Positions 1-9,775 of a DNA stretch of 48,886 nt are shown piece by piece. Below the pieces are notes generated by a model that saw only the letters and a program-made list of their open reading frames with translations, ran no database searches and had not been told where the DNA came from. Each line of letters opens with the position of its first letter. The first letter of the stretch is position 1. Position numbers and translations under genes: made by a program. The stretch is from Saccoglossus kowalevskii (taxonomy: Eukaryota > Hemichordata > Enteropneusta > Harrimaniidae), in contig NW_003122910.1 of assembly GCF_000003605.2 (NCBI RefSeq), positions 545,694 to 594,579 on the forward strand. The letters run 5' to 3'.

Positions 1-493
1 GATAATTTGTTATGTCGGCAATTGTAAACCCAATTACGTATTTAATTCGATATCACTGCATGGATTACCTTAAACTGGTATAATTACACATTTGCTTATT
101 ATATACAAGGCAATTATAAGTAAATTTGAAACCTAGATGATGAATAACTATGACCCGTGTCTGTAATTGAACGCGTAACACATTACGTAGTCGCATTGGA
201 TGTCTCCAAGTGACGGTGTACATAACATTACTTAGATTCCCCATATTCTTAATTTGTATTATATGATATCAGGGGGTAAACCTTCGCGTAATTTTATATC
301 TTTCCGACAATTGCTCGTTTTTCAAGAGATTATGCGGTACAGTTTTTGGGGTCTTGCAGTGTAATGCATAGCACCAGACAACGTTATTGTCACAAAAGGA
401 CGGTGGTCGTCACGCAGCGAATATTTGAATTGCTTGTAAACAAACAATGTATTTTACATGCGTTGTTTATGTCGTTGCGAGTTCCATTTAAAT
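1..493. other. Unannotated AT-rich DNA
   Basis: No RNA gene, repeat or convincing exon is visible. Two overlapping frames on opposite strands (346-570 plus, 390-593 minus) have no splice or start context and are of a length expected by chance. Confidence 0.6.
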
Positions 494-516
494 GGCGACG
501 TCCACCACTATTTAAA
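494..516 (+). repeat. Dispersed GCGACGACCACC-type repeat, copy 1 (short)
   Basis: The stretch reads ggcgacgtccaccac followed by an A/T-rich tttaaa end. The same core recurs at 4465-4489 and 42190-42213 on the plus strand and at 41266-41293 and 41959-41980 on the minus strand. This copy is the most divergent and only the core aligns by eye. Confidence 0.35.
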
Positions 517-3377
517 AAATATTCAATGAATGAAAGTATAAGTAGTATTACTAGCAATTTTACGTGTTGATTATATGAGGGATGTGTGTCCACATTGTTG
601 ATATTTATAATTGCTGAAATTGCGTCATCTGTACACGTGCCAAGTAATTCTACAACGAGTCAAGAAAGAAATTAATATAGGTGGGAATTTATTTAAATTA
701 AGAAATAAACTAATATCGACAGGAATGAGAAGATGTACAAAGTATCGTCAAAGAATCATATATCTATAAGTGGAATTTTGACTTAAAGGCCCGGACACAA
801 CCATATGCGATACTGCTTTAAAACCGACTCAATGGTACAGGCGTGATGAAAACACTCAGAACAGACGATGACGCCAAGCGTTTTAAGTGTGATCAACGAC
901 GTCGCCAAGTGCAAAATTAACTTGTATTAATCTCTTACGAACTTCATAGAATCAATTTGATGAGTTCGTGACCAATGCCAAAGCTTTACAAAGACTTCGT
1001 GCTTGTGTTGCTTTCAGGAAGTGACGGTGCTGTAATCTGTGTAGTGTGTAGCAGGCCTATTATGAGCATTGAATCATGTAGGGTCAATTCAATTTAGGCG
1101 GCACACGTTAAATGTGCCATTAACTCTGCTTGTTGTTTTACTGTTACAAATATGGTTGATTGGCGGTCATTTTTTCAGAGCTGTACGCAATATGTGCATT
1201 TGATATTACGTAGGTGATTAATTCATTCCCGTCGGTACTTACGATGTACAGTAGTATTTGACCACAAGGGAATTGTATATATATTATATGTATTTCCGAG
1301 ATAAATAGTTATTACGAAACAAAAACAGTTCAGCACAGAGACATGAAACATAGATTCGTTTATAAAAAATAAAACACCGTGCAGTCTCGCATCAAAAACC
1401 ACATATGATTTCCCATCGGTATACCTTTATTAATCAGAAGAATAATTTCATTGGTGCACTTGCTGTGTCCGCGAGCAATTGCCTCTCTTAATGATGTATA
1501 TAAATGAAACATACGAATAGACAACTATCAATTAAGAAAGGGAAATAATGGTGCCAGGCAATTAGGGACTATTGGACAGTCTTAAATCACCTGGGACTAT
1601 ATGAACACATTTTACAAGAATGTTCACAACCCGTGATTTTCTTGTTAGCTTGGATGGATTAGTGTAAACCGGCTGCCATAATATGTATAGTCGTCACCTC
1701 TATATCGCGCGTCATTAGCAGATCGCTACTCCTCTCAAATTCAAAACCACAGAGAGCTGCGCTCTTTGAAATTCTCACTTTCCAGTCTGTTGGATCAGTG
1801 TACGATGATGACCTTCCAATCGGTAATTTTCCCACAAACAGTAAGAATTAATGAACCAGGCATATATTGAATGCAGTTACCATGACAACACAGGCGTAGT
1901 AAGAGTAATTTGACGTCGGCAACCTGGAGTATTCCTGGAAGGTTTGCAATCACTGTGTTCGCCCAATCATACAGATAAAGACGTGCTAGTTAGGTCTGTG
2001 CATTGCATGTGACCTTGTATTAGTGCTCAGACATGGTCTACTCCACCGCTCAAAACACACACATAATATCCATCCGTTTACTGTCGGCGCCATACTATTT
2101 GAAAACAACATTTTTCTTGTATTATTTCAGTGATATGGATTATAAAGCGTAGCAAATATTTGCTTTCGAAATTTATTTCGAGTTTCGTGGCGTTCATATT
2201 GCTATGCACGTACTGTGGGTCAATACTGTGTTAATACTGAACAGCAACAAATGTACACGTGCTTTTACCTTTAAAAACGGAAGGCAAGTAACTGCTATAA
2301 TGGCTAAACGACACCATCACAGTGTAATTGGCCAATTCTGTCACGGTAAATGTTTAACCGGCCATACACTGAAGTAATTGTTACGCCAATTGGTCGGTGC
2401 ATTGGCTGATAAATCGACACCATGTTGCCAATTAAATACGATTTACAATATACTATGTATGTTTACTTGTAAAGATTCTATCTCTTGTGATTAGTTGTTG
2501 AACTCCCATCGCATAACCTTCTCAACCGCGTAAACACCAATGTAATGTCATACACATGCATCCTGTTTCCAATATTATATGAACTGCTACCTCTGGAAAG
2601 ATCGGTGATGTGTTTTAACAAGAACACACAAAGCACGGAGCCGAGATTGTACTTATACACGTTCAATCGCGTCTATCGTGGCCATCGCGAACATAGCGCG
2701 GTATTATATCTTGGGGGAAATGTATTGAGCAATAAACCATTTGCCGGCTTCATTGTCGTGATATTTCGTGTCTGACTATGTTATCTTTTATATTTTGTAT
2801 GTCCAGCTATTATTTCCATATATCTACAATATATTACCAGTGATATTACGACCCACAATATAAATTTATCAAAGACTTTACTCGCATGGATAAAATGGCG
2901 AAGTGCACTGTGTTATCATGTTATTAACAGTCAATGGCTCGATAAGAGGGTGGGGGTATTTATCAAATGTTGATCTAATATTAGGTCACAAGACAACAGT
3001 ACCCGCTTTGTGAAGACATTTTATTTAAGTTGAAAGACGTTTAGATCAATTAGTATAAAATGGCTTCTTTCAAAACTAAAACGCGTCCACAATTTTACTG
3101 CGCAACCATATATCGAAAAGCCAACTAACTCGCAATGTAAATTGAATTCACTGTAATTCATCACCGTTAATAGCAAGTTAGTTTATTTCACTTTCTTTCT
3201 TATACCTTCTTATATCTAGCAAAGTCGTTTTACTGTTTTTTTTTTCAAGTTGATATTTTGTTGACCTCGAATGAGAAAAAAATATGTTCCAACTAAAGAC
3301 ACGGAAACACGAACCGTGACTTAATCCGAGTCATTGAGACCCTGTAGTAATTTGTGTAACACATGTTACCTCATGAC
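517..3377. other. Unannotated DNA with a few short motifs
   Basis: No gene is seen in this 2.9 kb. It holds an X-box-like site at 1876-1889 and a perfect 12-bp palindrome, aattggccaatt, at 2326-2337. A further caattgg element near 2390 gives a loose cluster of CCAAT-like cores. Frames at 2478-2666 (minus) and 2545-2775 (plus) overlap on opposite strands and look like chance. Confidence 0.5.
1876..1889 (+). promoter_or_regulatory. RFX X-box-like motif
   Basis: The sequence gttaccatgacaac fits the imperfect inverted repeat bound by RFX factors (GTNRCC, short spacer, RRNAAC-type half sites). RFX sites often lie near cilia genes, but no promoter or gene is visible beside this one. Similar motifs occur at 9714-9727, 21148-21161 and 25144-25157. 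Confidence 0.25.
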
Positions 3378-3472
3378 CACACATGAATGCCAAGGCAAGT
3401 CACACATGAAGCATGGAATGTCAAGGCTAGTTACCCTAGGTGCAATCGTACAAACTGTCAAGGAAAGTCGCC
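3378..3472 (+). repeat. Degenerate tandem repeat, about 2.5 copies
   Basis: Two neighbouring copies share cacacatgaa followed by a 'gtcaaggc / gccaaggc' core and a short 'agt' tail. A third partial copy near 3456 keeps ctgtcaagg and aaagtcg. The spacing is 30-40 bp and the copies are strongly diverged, so this is an old minisatellite or duplicated short element. Confidence 0.4.
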
Positions 3473-3599
3473 TGCAGTGGCGAGACAATTGCCGTGACCG
3501 TCAGCTCTAATTCTGTGTTTTTCGTGAACAATTTGCTTCATGTAGTTCGACTTATTTGACACATTATTACACGATATTGCGTTTTTTGGTACATTGAGT

Positions 3600-3675
3600 G
3601 CAACGTGCTAGCCAGGTAGAGCGTCTGCCAGTGAGTCGCGCGATCATGAGTTTGAATCCTGCGTTTCATGTTGAA
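3600..3675 (+). repeat. tRNA-derived SINE head or tRNA pseudogene
   Basis: An A-box-like stretch, tagccaggtagagcgtc, begins near 3610. About 30 bases later comes a good B-box, gagtttgaatcctg, near 3648-3661. That spacing is typical of an internal RNA polymerase III promoter. No acceptor stem can be closed around it, so it is not an intact tRNA gene. It is best read as the 5' part of a tRNA-derived SINE whose body may extend into 3676-3760, where no boundary is visible. Confidence 0.5.
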
Positions 3676-3680
3676 ATTTA

Positions 3681-4437
3681 TGTCTTACAACAGTCGTTAC
3701 AAAACTTTGACCACTTTCTGATATTGCTTCATTTGAAAATCACTTGAACGAATATCGCTATGTTTATAAAAATCTTTATCACACCGTAATAATGTTTAAT
3801 TTAACTTGAAGATCGAAAAAACGAATAACTTAACGCTAAAGTTTGTTGAAGTACGTGTCAATATTGTAATTTTGAGATTGAGTCTCAATTTGAAGTTTGT
3901 GCTAAAAGCACACAAGTGTTTACTTATTACGTGATGGTGTTTGCTATACGTCCGTTTTATATTAAGTAACACATTTATCATCACTCACATTATACTAATA
4001 TCAGAATTAACAAAATATAGTATTGATACAGAAACGATATTGAATAAAATCGTGGGATTGTGTATTAACCAGCAAATGCAGAAGACAATATATAACACAC
4101 GTTTCCGACAATAGATTTTATAAATTTATAGTCAAATCATGATTCATCAAAATCGTTCACAAATACTTAGTGTCCGTCAGGATATTGCGTATGTTTACTT
4201 AACGGATCGCAGTAAACAATCAGATGCCGTTAAACAACAAAATTGACAGGCAGCCATATTTAAATTCAAAACAAAAGAACTTTGTAGAATCTAAGACATT
4301 TTCAAATTTTAACTAGATAATTTAAATGGTGATTGGAAGGTAACGAAAAAGTCGCGGTGGTAATTGGGACATGTTGCGCCCAGGCCAAAATGTGATTTCC
4401 ATTAGAAGAGCGCATTGAACTGTGGGAAAATCAGAAT
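3681..4437. other. Unannotated AT-rich DNA
   Basis: No gene is seen. A minus-strand frame at 3796-3984 is not supported by composition or splice signals. A ggcagccatattt motif at 4250 resembles similar short GCCATATT motifs at 6213, 9603 and 41949. Confidence 0.5.
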
Positions 4438-4489
4438 TTATCAACACAAATGTCCCACATTCATGGGCGACGACCACCGCCCTTTAAGG
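4438..4489 (+). repeat. Dispersed GCGACGACCACC repeat, copy 2 (long form)
   Basis: This copy begins ttatcaacacaaatgtc, continues with a cacat segment and gcgacgaccaccgccc, and ends tttaa. The reverse complement of 41959-42010 has the same blocks in the same order, with about 50 bp alignable. It lies just upstream of the promoter-like block at 4622-4670. Confidence 0.55.
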
Positions 4490-4621
4490 ACGTCATTAAA
4501 ACTTGCACATTGGTTTGTGTGTGATATAGCGTTTTCATAAGCTAGTTAATGGATGGAGTCAGCTAACCTCCTGCATAACATCACCGTCAAATTGACGACC
4601 TTGGTCAGCGAGAACCTGGTG

Positions 4622-4670
4622 TACCAATAGGACTATAAATAGACAGAGCCCGTCTACTACCACCTCAGCT
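4622..4670 (+). promoter_or_regulatory. Core promoter: CCAAT, TATA and initiator
   Basis: A CCAAT box lies in accaatagg at 4623-4629. A canonical TATA element, tataaata, lies at 4634-4641. A TCA initiator-like site in cctcagctg lies near 4665. The TATA-to-initiator distance of about 31 bp is what RNA polymerase II uses. This is the best TATA promoter in the window and it points into the small frame and broken coding island downstream. It could belong to a retroelement LTR or to a retrocopied gene; no LTR ends were identified. Confidence 0.5.
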
Positions 4671-4714
4671 GTGAACTTTTTCAGAGCTATAGCCTCTGGG
4701 CAGCTACTCTAAAT

Positions 4715-4858
4715 ATGTACTGGCACCCATTTGTAGCATTCGGATTTGCCCTACAAACTTGGGCGACATCTTGGGCAGCAGTTACCCCCAACCTCCTGTT
4801 CTTCCGAATTGCCACCAAAACTCATCATGTCTTACTGTATGACCAAGACTTGCATTAA
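4715..4858 (+). CDS. Short ORF with signal-peptide-like N-terminus downstream of promoter
   Basis: This is the first ATG after the predicted start at about 4665, and it opens a frame of 47 codons. The first 30 residues are hydrophobic and aromatic, starting MYWHPFVAFGF, and resemble a signal peptide or membrane anchor with few charges. The frame stops at 4856-4858. Other protein-like stretches follow in different frames, so this is more likely the first fragment of a broken gene than an intact micropeptide. The product is not recognised. The position directly behind a TATA promoter is the main support. Confidence 0.25.
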   Translation: MYWHPFVAFGFALQTWATSWAAVTPNLLFFRIATKTHHVLLYDQDLH

Positions 4859-5330
4859 AAAATGGGTGCCTTATTGGACAGACGTTAGGGAATCCCATGC
4901 ATACCACCTGGGATCATTACATCAACTGTATGACCGGGAACTGCACCCACTGAAACAGTCTTAGGTGGTCACCTGACCGGGTCCATTCACCGGCAGTGTT
5001 AAACACCCAGATGAATGGAACAGGGATGGCAACTGGAGCACACGCGTTGAAGCGCCGAGAATTCATCGTTGCAGCTGTATCACTTAGTTTCCTTTCCTGT
5101 TGAAGTTCAGACTTGTGGGGTTCCACTATGTGAATCCGCTCACTAGATTTTGAAGTCGCCTCCATGAGCATGGATACTCCCAACCAGTTAAAGCCTGGGG
5201 CAGGAACACAATGAACACATGGTCGAACCTTAAGTATCAGCGACAACTTCACACATTTCATTGAGTCAATCAATTTGTCTACAGTACCTTATAATCGAAT
5301 CCAATGACCGAGTAGTCCAGCATGTCATTC

Positions 5331-6437
5331 GCGACATCTGATGCACGTAGTACGACTTAATTTTACATCTTGTGCGTGTAGTGCCTAGCTTTGGGCTACA
5401 CATCTCAGCATGTAATCAGGTTGTACAATTATAATAAATTAATAAATAAATGAACCTCCCGTGTATAGCACGTAATTTGTTTCTTTTAATAACAATCCGG
5501 TCACCTCATTAAAAATACAATAATGTCCTTATGAATCGTAATTACTGCCAAACAATAAAGATTATGAAATGGGATACAGACTGACGCTAGTGGTTAAATT
5601 AGTAAATCAGTGAATGTATGTGTCCATATCAATAACGAACTCAACGTCCAATTTATATACGTACGGACACTATAAAGGCACACATCTATTGTGATGTAGC
5701 TGCAATGGTGTTGGACCAGAAATAACATTGTTTCTGCATTCTGAAGCAGTAATTGAACGTTTACAATCGACTGAAAAGAACCAAACTGTGTTTGTAAAGT
5801 GAATGTCTTCTAGTCGATGGGTATATTTTATTATCATTCAAATGAATATGTTAATTATGAGCTGTACCTCATATGACAAATAATGACAACACAGCTAGTA
5901 ATATCAGGCTGGGTTGATTGCATAGAAATGATTATATTGTAATCATCTAGTACATTACGCAAACAGTTGCTTGGTTACGACAGAATAACTTTCAAATTAG
6001 TTGATTGGCGTACAAAAAGTTAATTTGAGACAAATTCAAGGGGGGTTGGATGTCAGTTACTAAAAAAGTGACTGATGTAATAAAAACCATTGGATGGTTC
6101 AACTGGATACACCATTTTAATAATTTTTCGCAATATAATACACCCTCAATATTTTCATTTCCGATGGCGTGGTTTTTAGTCAGTTTTGACGAAGTGAACT
6201 CTTACATGGTTTCGGTGGCCGCCATATTGCCTGCCTAGCCACGCCACCACAACAGTACAAGGCGATTAGAACTGAGACCCCAAACAGGCTGGCAATTACT
6301 GTTAGTGCCCGAGTTGCCGTAAATAAAAATAATAGACTAGTGCGAATGTGGAGTTTTACGTAGTTATTCTTCAGACCCATAAGAGGTTGTACGTTGTCAC
6401 GCGTGTGTTACGTAACACATATTGTATAAAAGAGCTA
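5331..6437. other. Unannotated DNA
   Basis: An AT-rich stretch with overlapping AATAAA-type signals lies at 5431-5452 and could end the broken element upstream. A GCCGCCATATT motif lies at about 6218. No exon or RNA gene is seen. Frames at 6050-6238 (plus) and 6180-6380 (minus) have no supporting context. Confidence 0.5.
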
Positions 6438-6438
6438 T

Positions 6439-6480
6439 GGCCAATGATCTGTAGAAATATCACATGATTCATGTAGTCAT
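6439..6480 (+). repeat. Dispersed fragment, copy 1 (pair with 17081-17125)
   Basis: The stretch starts ggccaatgatctgtagaaat, then has an a-rich link and atgattcat. The same blocks occur in the same order and orientation at 17081-17125 with a few substitutions. The similarity may extend upstream over a weak cgcg...gtgtgtt...acac stretch. This is probably an old interspersed repeat of unknown type. Confidence 0.45.
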
Positions 6481-7356
6481 AGCGTAGAATTGTCCACCTT
6501 ACATCGTATCGCGTACTGCCCTTTTATTAAAAAATATTGAATTAACTGTTATTTAAACGAATCTGAAGCAGACCGATTAAAAACTTTTTAACTGTTGAAT
6601 ACTTGGTCAAAACATGTCAATTATCGGGGTGGGGTGAAATGAAATTCGTCATATTGTTGGTAATCGCACTGTCTATGGTGTGTATAGCAGGTAGAATTAT
6701 GACTATAACATCGAATGATTACCTGCCATCTTGGCAATTTGATAACATGTACATAACACAATTGTTGTTATTAAAATACCTCAATATGTTTCCTGAATTT
6801 TAAATAAATGACATGTAACTATTCAAAAATGACTAGAATTAAAGATGCATTTCAATTTATTTATTAATCATGAATATGCTAATTACTCTTCATCTACTTA
6901 GCACAATGTTATTACAATATATAATTCAATTAGATTATTGTCGTACTTTCATACGTGGTGAGTGTTAGCTTACTGCCATCGACAGGAAAATAAAAAGAAC
7001 ATAACATCTACATATAAAAAGTAGTATCTAAAGTTTTTAATACGTCATTATTACAGATTTAAAGTCGATTCAAGTTTCAAGTCGTTCTATGCTGCATTCC
7101 CTGATATATATGTGTATTCGCAAATAAATATATGCACTGTTTTCCTTTGTATCATGTGTACAACCAGTATTAAAACATACAGAATAATACAATACAGTTT
7201 ATATAACTTTTTAAATTAATTAATTATTTATTGTCTACTGATTTTTCCACATTCACCCACTTTAATATTATCTCCAAAGTGTGGCTAAAATGTATGTGAA
7301 TACCGCATTGATTCGAGTATTTATCTACCAACTGATGATTTACATACATTTCTCCA

Positions 7357-7359
<3 letters not shown>
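6481..7359. other. Unannotated AT-rich DNA
   Basis: Only low-complexity AT-rich sequence is seen. The frame at 6603-6803 encodes a hydrophobic N-terminal stretch but starts at a non-ATG codon and has no promoter or splice context, so it is not called. Confidence 0.5.

Positions 7360-7390
<31 letters not shown>
7360..7390. repeat. (TA)n microsatellite
   Basis: About 14-15 uninterrupted TA dinucleotides. A tract of this kind is likely to be length-polymorphic and prone to cruciform formation. Confidence 0.95.
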
Positions 7391-7393
<3 letters not shown>

Positions 7394-7805
7394 CTATATG
7401 CACTAAAGGTTACTTTTGCCTGCCCATTTTGTTTTTTCACACATTTAGCTAACTACTGCGAGATTATTTTAGTAAACAAACGCAATATTGTAACAGGCAA
7501 TAAATATTCGAGATGTATGTGATTATATATTTATACAAAGTGTTTATTTGATATCGTTTCTGTATAAGTACTATTTTTGTTAACTCTTAGACCGCTATGG
7601 GCGTAATAAATTGGTTATTTATTATGAAAAGTAGACGATAGCTTTATGAAATAATGGTTCTGATTTTTTCAAAAGTCAACATTTTATCAAAAAAGTGTGC
7701 AACATTTAATTTAAATATCAGTGGAGGAAAGTAGTTGTGTTCGATTTTCCAGAACGTTTACCTGTGCCAGCTAAGTGCCTCGAAGATTCCAATACACAAT
7801 ACACA

Positions 7806-7824
7806 TTTGTCCGCCATCTTGCCT
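7806..7824 (-). promoter_or_regulatory. YY1-like motif
   Basis: The sequence ccgccatcttg is the complement of the canonical YY1 activator site AAGATGGCGG. Near matches occur elsewhere in the window (GCCATATT variants near 4253, 6218, 9605 and 41950), so it may be a repeat-borne motif and not a promoter element. Confidence 0.25.
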
Positions 7825-7911
7825 ACCAGAAATCAAACTCTTTGATAATGCATTCTATTCCCTTCCACTAAACCAAATCATTGTGCTCTCCAATTACTAA
7901 CCATCTCCCAT

Positions 7912-8169
7912 TTGATAGTCCCATCACATTCCATTCAAGATAGCCCATTTCTGGAACAAGCTATTCCTTTTAATACCCTTTATCAGTTAGACGTATTACA
8001 TTCCACGTTTCAATGTTCAATCTATTTTTTGAAAGTTCGAGATTTGCCCGTCGATAGCGTTCTTTTCACCGTCGGGTTCCCACGAGCAACAGAAGGCAGC
8101 GCGGCTGTTTCCATGCTTGGCTCGAACAATACAGTGTATATGTTTGGTTTTTTGTGCGTGCACATATAA
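7912..8169 (+). CDS. Open frame with protein-like composition, unrecognised
   Basis: This 85-codon open stretch has no ATG at its start. Its second half (about residues 42-80) has a balanced mix of Asp, Arg, Pro, Val, Gly and Ser that differs from the Lys/Asn/Ile-rich frames typical of chance in this DNA, and the DNA at 8040-8130 is locally GC-richer. A weak acceptor-like 'tttttgaaag' precedes it near 8034. No domain is recognised. The opposite strand is also open over part of it (8017-8262), which weakens the case. It may be an exon, a pseudogene fragment or chance. Confidence 0.12.
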   Translation: MIVPSHSIQDSPFLEQAIPFNTLYQLDVLHSTFQCSIYFLKVRDLPVDSVLFTVGFPRATEGSAAVSMLGSNNTVYMFGFLCVHI

Positions 8170-8416
8170 CAGCATACACATAAATATGAATATCATAGCA
8201 ATATGATCTGTACAGTTAGATTGCCCTCGAGGAAAAGTTCGTGTCAGCCAGCAGTGACACACAGCTCGATGGAGCTGTTATAGATTTCATAAATATTACG
8301 GAATATTCAAACACTGGATTCTACCTCACTACCACGGATAATCACTTCGCCAGTGTACGCAATACGCCACGTTCACCTTGGTAATATAATCCTCAAATAT
8401 CAGGTTTCATTGTCAC

Positions 8417-8513
8417 CTGCTGTTTTCAAAAAGTCAATGACTTTGCTAACCGTATACGGGAAAGTGTGGGTGGGCACCAACATAGTCTTTCCGTTTTCTG
8501 TTGCGAATAATTT
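8417..8513 (-). CDS. Candidate internal exon (97 bp)
   Basis: Read on the minus strand, a splice acceptor (ttatattatttgcag) ends just before 8513 and a donor-like cag|gtgaca follows 8417. The intervening 97 bp are open and encode 32 residues starting KLFATENGKTMLVP and ending in an amphipathic VSKVIDFLK helix. Phases would be 0 at entry and 1 at exit. The open frame continues upstream through the acceptor to 8597, so openness alone adds little. The product is unknown and no neighbouring exon is visible. A chance match of acceptor and donor around a short frame remains quite possible. Confidence 0.2.
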
Positions 8514-8741
8514 CTGCAAATAATATAACACATATTCCCATGTAATTCTGAGTATTGCTCTAAAAGGGCCTTGTTCAAACTTGACATCATTGGTCATTAT
8601 AACATTTATTTTATCGCGTTAATTTATTTATTTATGGCCCGTAACCGTCAATCAAAATAGATACAATTTGAACTCGGGAGAGAACGCTATTTTCCAAGTC
8701 ACTTCATGTGCATTTGTAAATTATGTAGGCACATGCAAGAT

Positions 8742-8757
8742 CACGTTGAACAACGTG
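8742..8757. other. Short perfect inverted repeat
   Basis: cacgttgaacaacgtg is a 7-bp stem (CACGTTG/CAACGTG) around two bases. It lies just upstream of the small tandem repeat at 8768-8812. Confidence 0.6.
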
Positions 8758-8767
8758 AATATGTGAA

Positions 8768-8812
8768 ACAACGGAAAAACCATCAACGGAAAAACCATCG
8801 AACAACGGAAAT
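8768..8812 (+). repeat. Short tandem repeat of aacggaaa units
   Basis: Two near-identical 15-16 bp units (aacggaaaaaccatc) stand side by side, followed by a third partial unit, gaacaacggaaatgg. Confidence 0.7.
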
Positions 8813-9361
8813 GGTGTTATTATTGAACTACGAATACATGGACTGATGCAATTGCTTGTTGAAATCGGGCGTATATAATCTACAATACGCCTCTCATCTC
8901 ACCGTCAAATTATATTACGAGGATCTTACGTAATCTCAAGTAATGGTGCGATAAAAACATGTAGAAGAAGAATTGCAATTACCCATTTTATGCAAAAAAC
9001 AACGCTAACATATATAAAGTTCACATGACACAAATCGTGTCAATTGTAGCATTAACACAGTAAGATAACATTACAGCTCACATTATTACGACAAGTATAT
9101 ATATTGTTATAGAGCGGACATGGTGGTGAATTACTACATACGAATAGTGCACAATGTAGCATACAGCAATTAATTATAGGAGTGATAATATGTTAAACAT
9201 TAGAATCATTGACTAATTACTATTGCCATTGTTTTCTTGTCCGATTTTCACTTGACAGTGTCACCATAATGTATTCTAATTATTTAACATAATTGTCCAC
9301 AAAATAATGTAAATACAGAATAATGACACATTATTATAGTAATTAATACTGTTTACAGATT
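8813..9361. other. Unannotated AT-rich DNA
   Basis: No gene, RNA or repeat is recognised. Confidence 0.5.
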
Positions 9362-9420
9362 TAATAATAATAATAAGTTTATTCAAGTACATAGGCCACC
9401 GACCTTTAAGTACAAATCAG
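9362..9420 (-). mobile_element. 3' tail of a non-LTR retroelement or SINE (minus strand)
   Basis: On the minus strand the block reads ggtcggtggcctatgtac, then ttgaataaactt and a run of TTA trinucleotides. A unique stretch followed by an AATAAA signal and a trinucleotide tail is the usual 3' end of a LINE or LINE-mobilised SINE. The body would lie at higher coordinates, but no reverse transcriptase frame is visible, so this is a 5'-truncated copy at most. Confidence 0.45.
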
Positions 9421-9713
9421 ATATAAAGTATATATAGAAAACTCGTATCACAATTCAGGTCTCTTCTTTGCATAGCATAGAAAATAAATATTGAAAGATC
9501 ACGTGTTTACAGAATTATTAATGAACTGAACACAGCACAGCGCCGACTAATATAGCATACTTAGCAGGAGAAATCTTACAACATAACTTTATTGACATGC
9601 TAGGCAGCCATATTAATACTCATATTATCGCACATAAGTAATGAAATATTGTGGTGATATACGCTATGCCAATTTTTGTAAACGTTCCATGTTGTGTGTC
9701 TGGTAGTAAATAT

Positions 9714-9727
9714 GTCACTATGGCAAC
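9714..9727 (+). promoter_or_regulatory. RFX X-box-like motif
   Basis: gtcactatggcaac fits the RFX consensus well on the right half site (GGCAAC). A second weaker copy, atgaccatgacaac, lies 45 bp further on at 9759-9772. Two such motifs close together are unusual in this window. Confidence 0.3.
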
Positions 9728-9775
9728 TCAATGCTCTCTTACACATCCGTAAGAGTGGATGACCATGACAACCGA

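Larger units (their letters stand above)
4560..5330 (+). pseudogene. Broken coding island, possibly a decayed retroelement gene
   Basis: This block is richer in G+C than its surroundings and keeps protein-like composition in all three plus frames in turn, interrupted by stops and apparent frameshifts. In order it shows a hydrophobic signal-like N-terminus (from 4715), a Cys-containing segment (near 4925), an Asn-Gly-Thr glycosylation-type site (about 5014) and a basic Lys-Arg-Arg run at 5050-5058 followed by a hydrophobic stretch to about 5100. That order would suit a membrane glycoprotein cleaved after basic residues, such as an envelope-like gene of a gypsy-type element. This is inference only. 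The 118-codon minus-strand frame at 4917-5273 is probably its antisense shadow. No reverse transcriptase, protease or integrase remnant is visible nearby. Confidence 0.3.

Noticed and set aside
3600..3675. Functional tRNA gene
   Set aside because: The B-box is good but no acceptor or anticodon stem can be closed.
4917..5273. 118-codon minus-strand frame, the longest in the window
   Set aside because: Length fits chance in this DNA. It overlaps the broken coding island on the other strand, has no promoter or splice context and matches no family I know.
6603..6803. Secreted-peptide-like frame with hydrophobic N-terminus
   Set aside because: No ATG at the frame start, no promoter, and hydrophobic runs are common in T-rich DNA.
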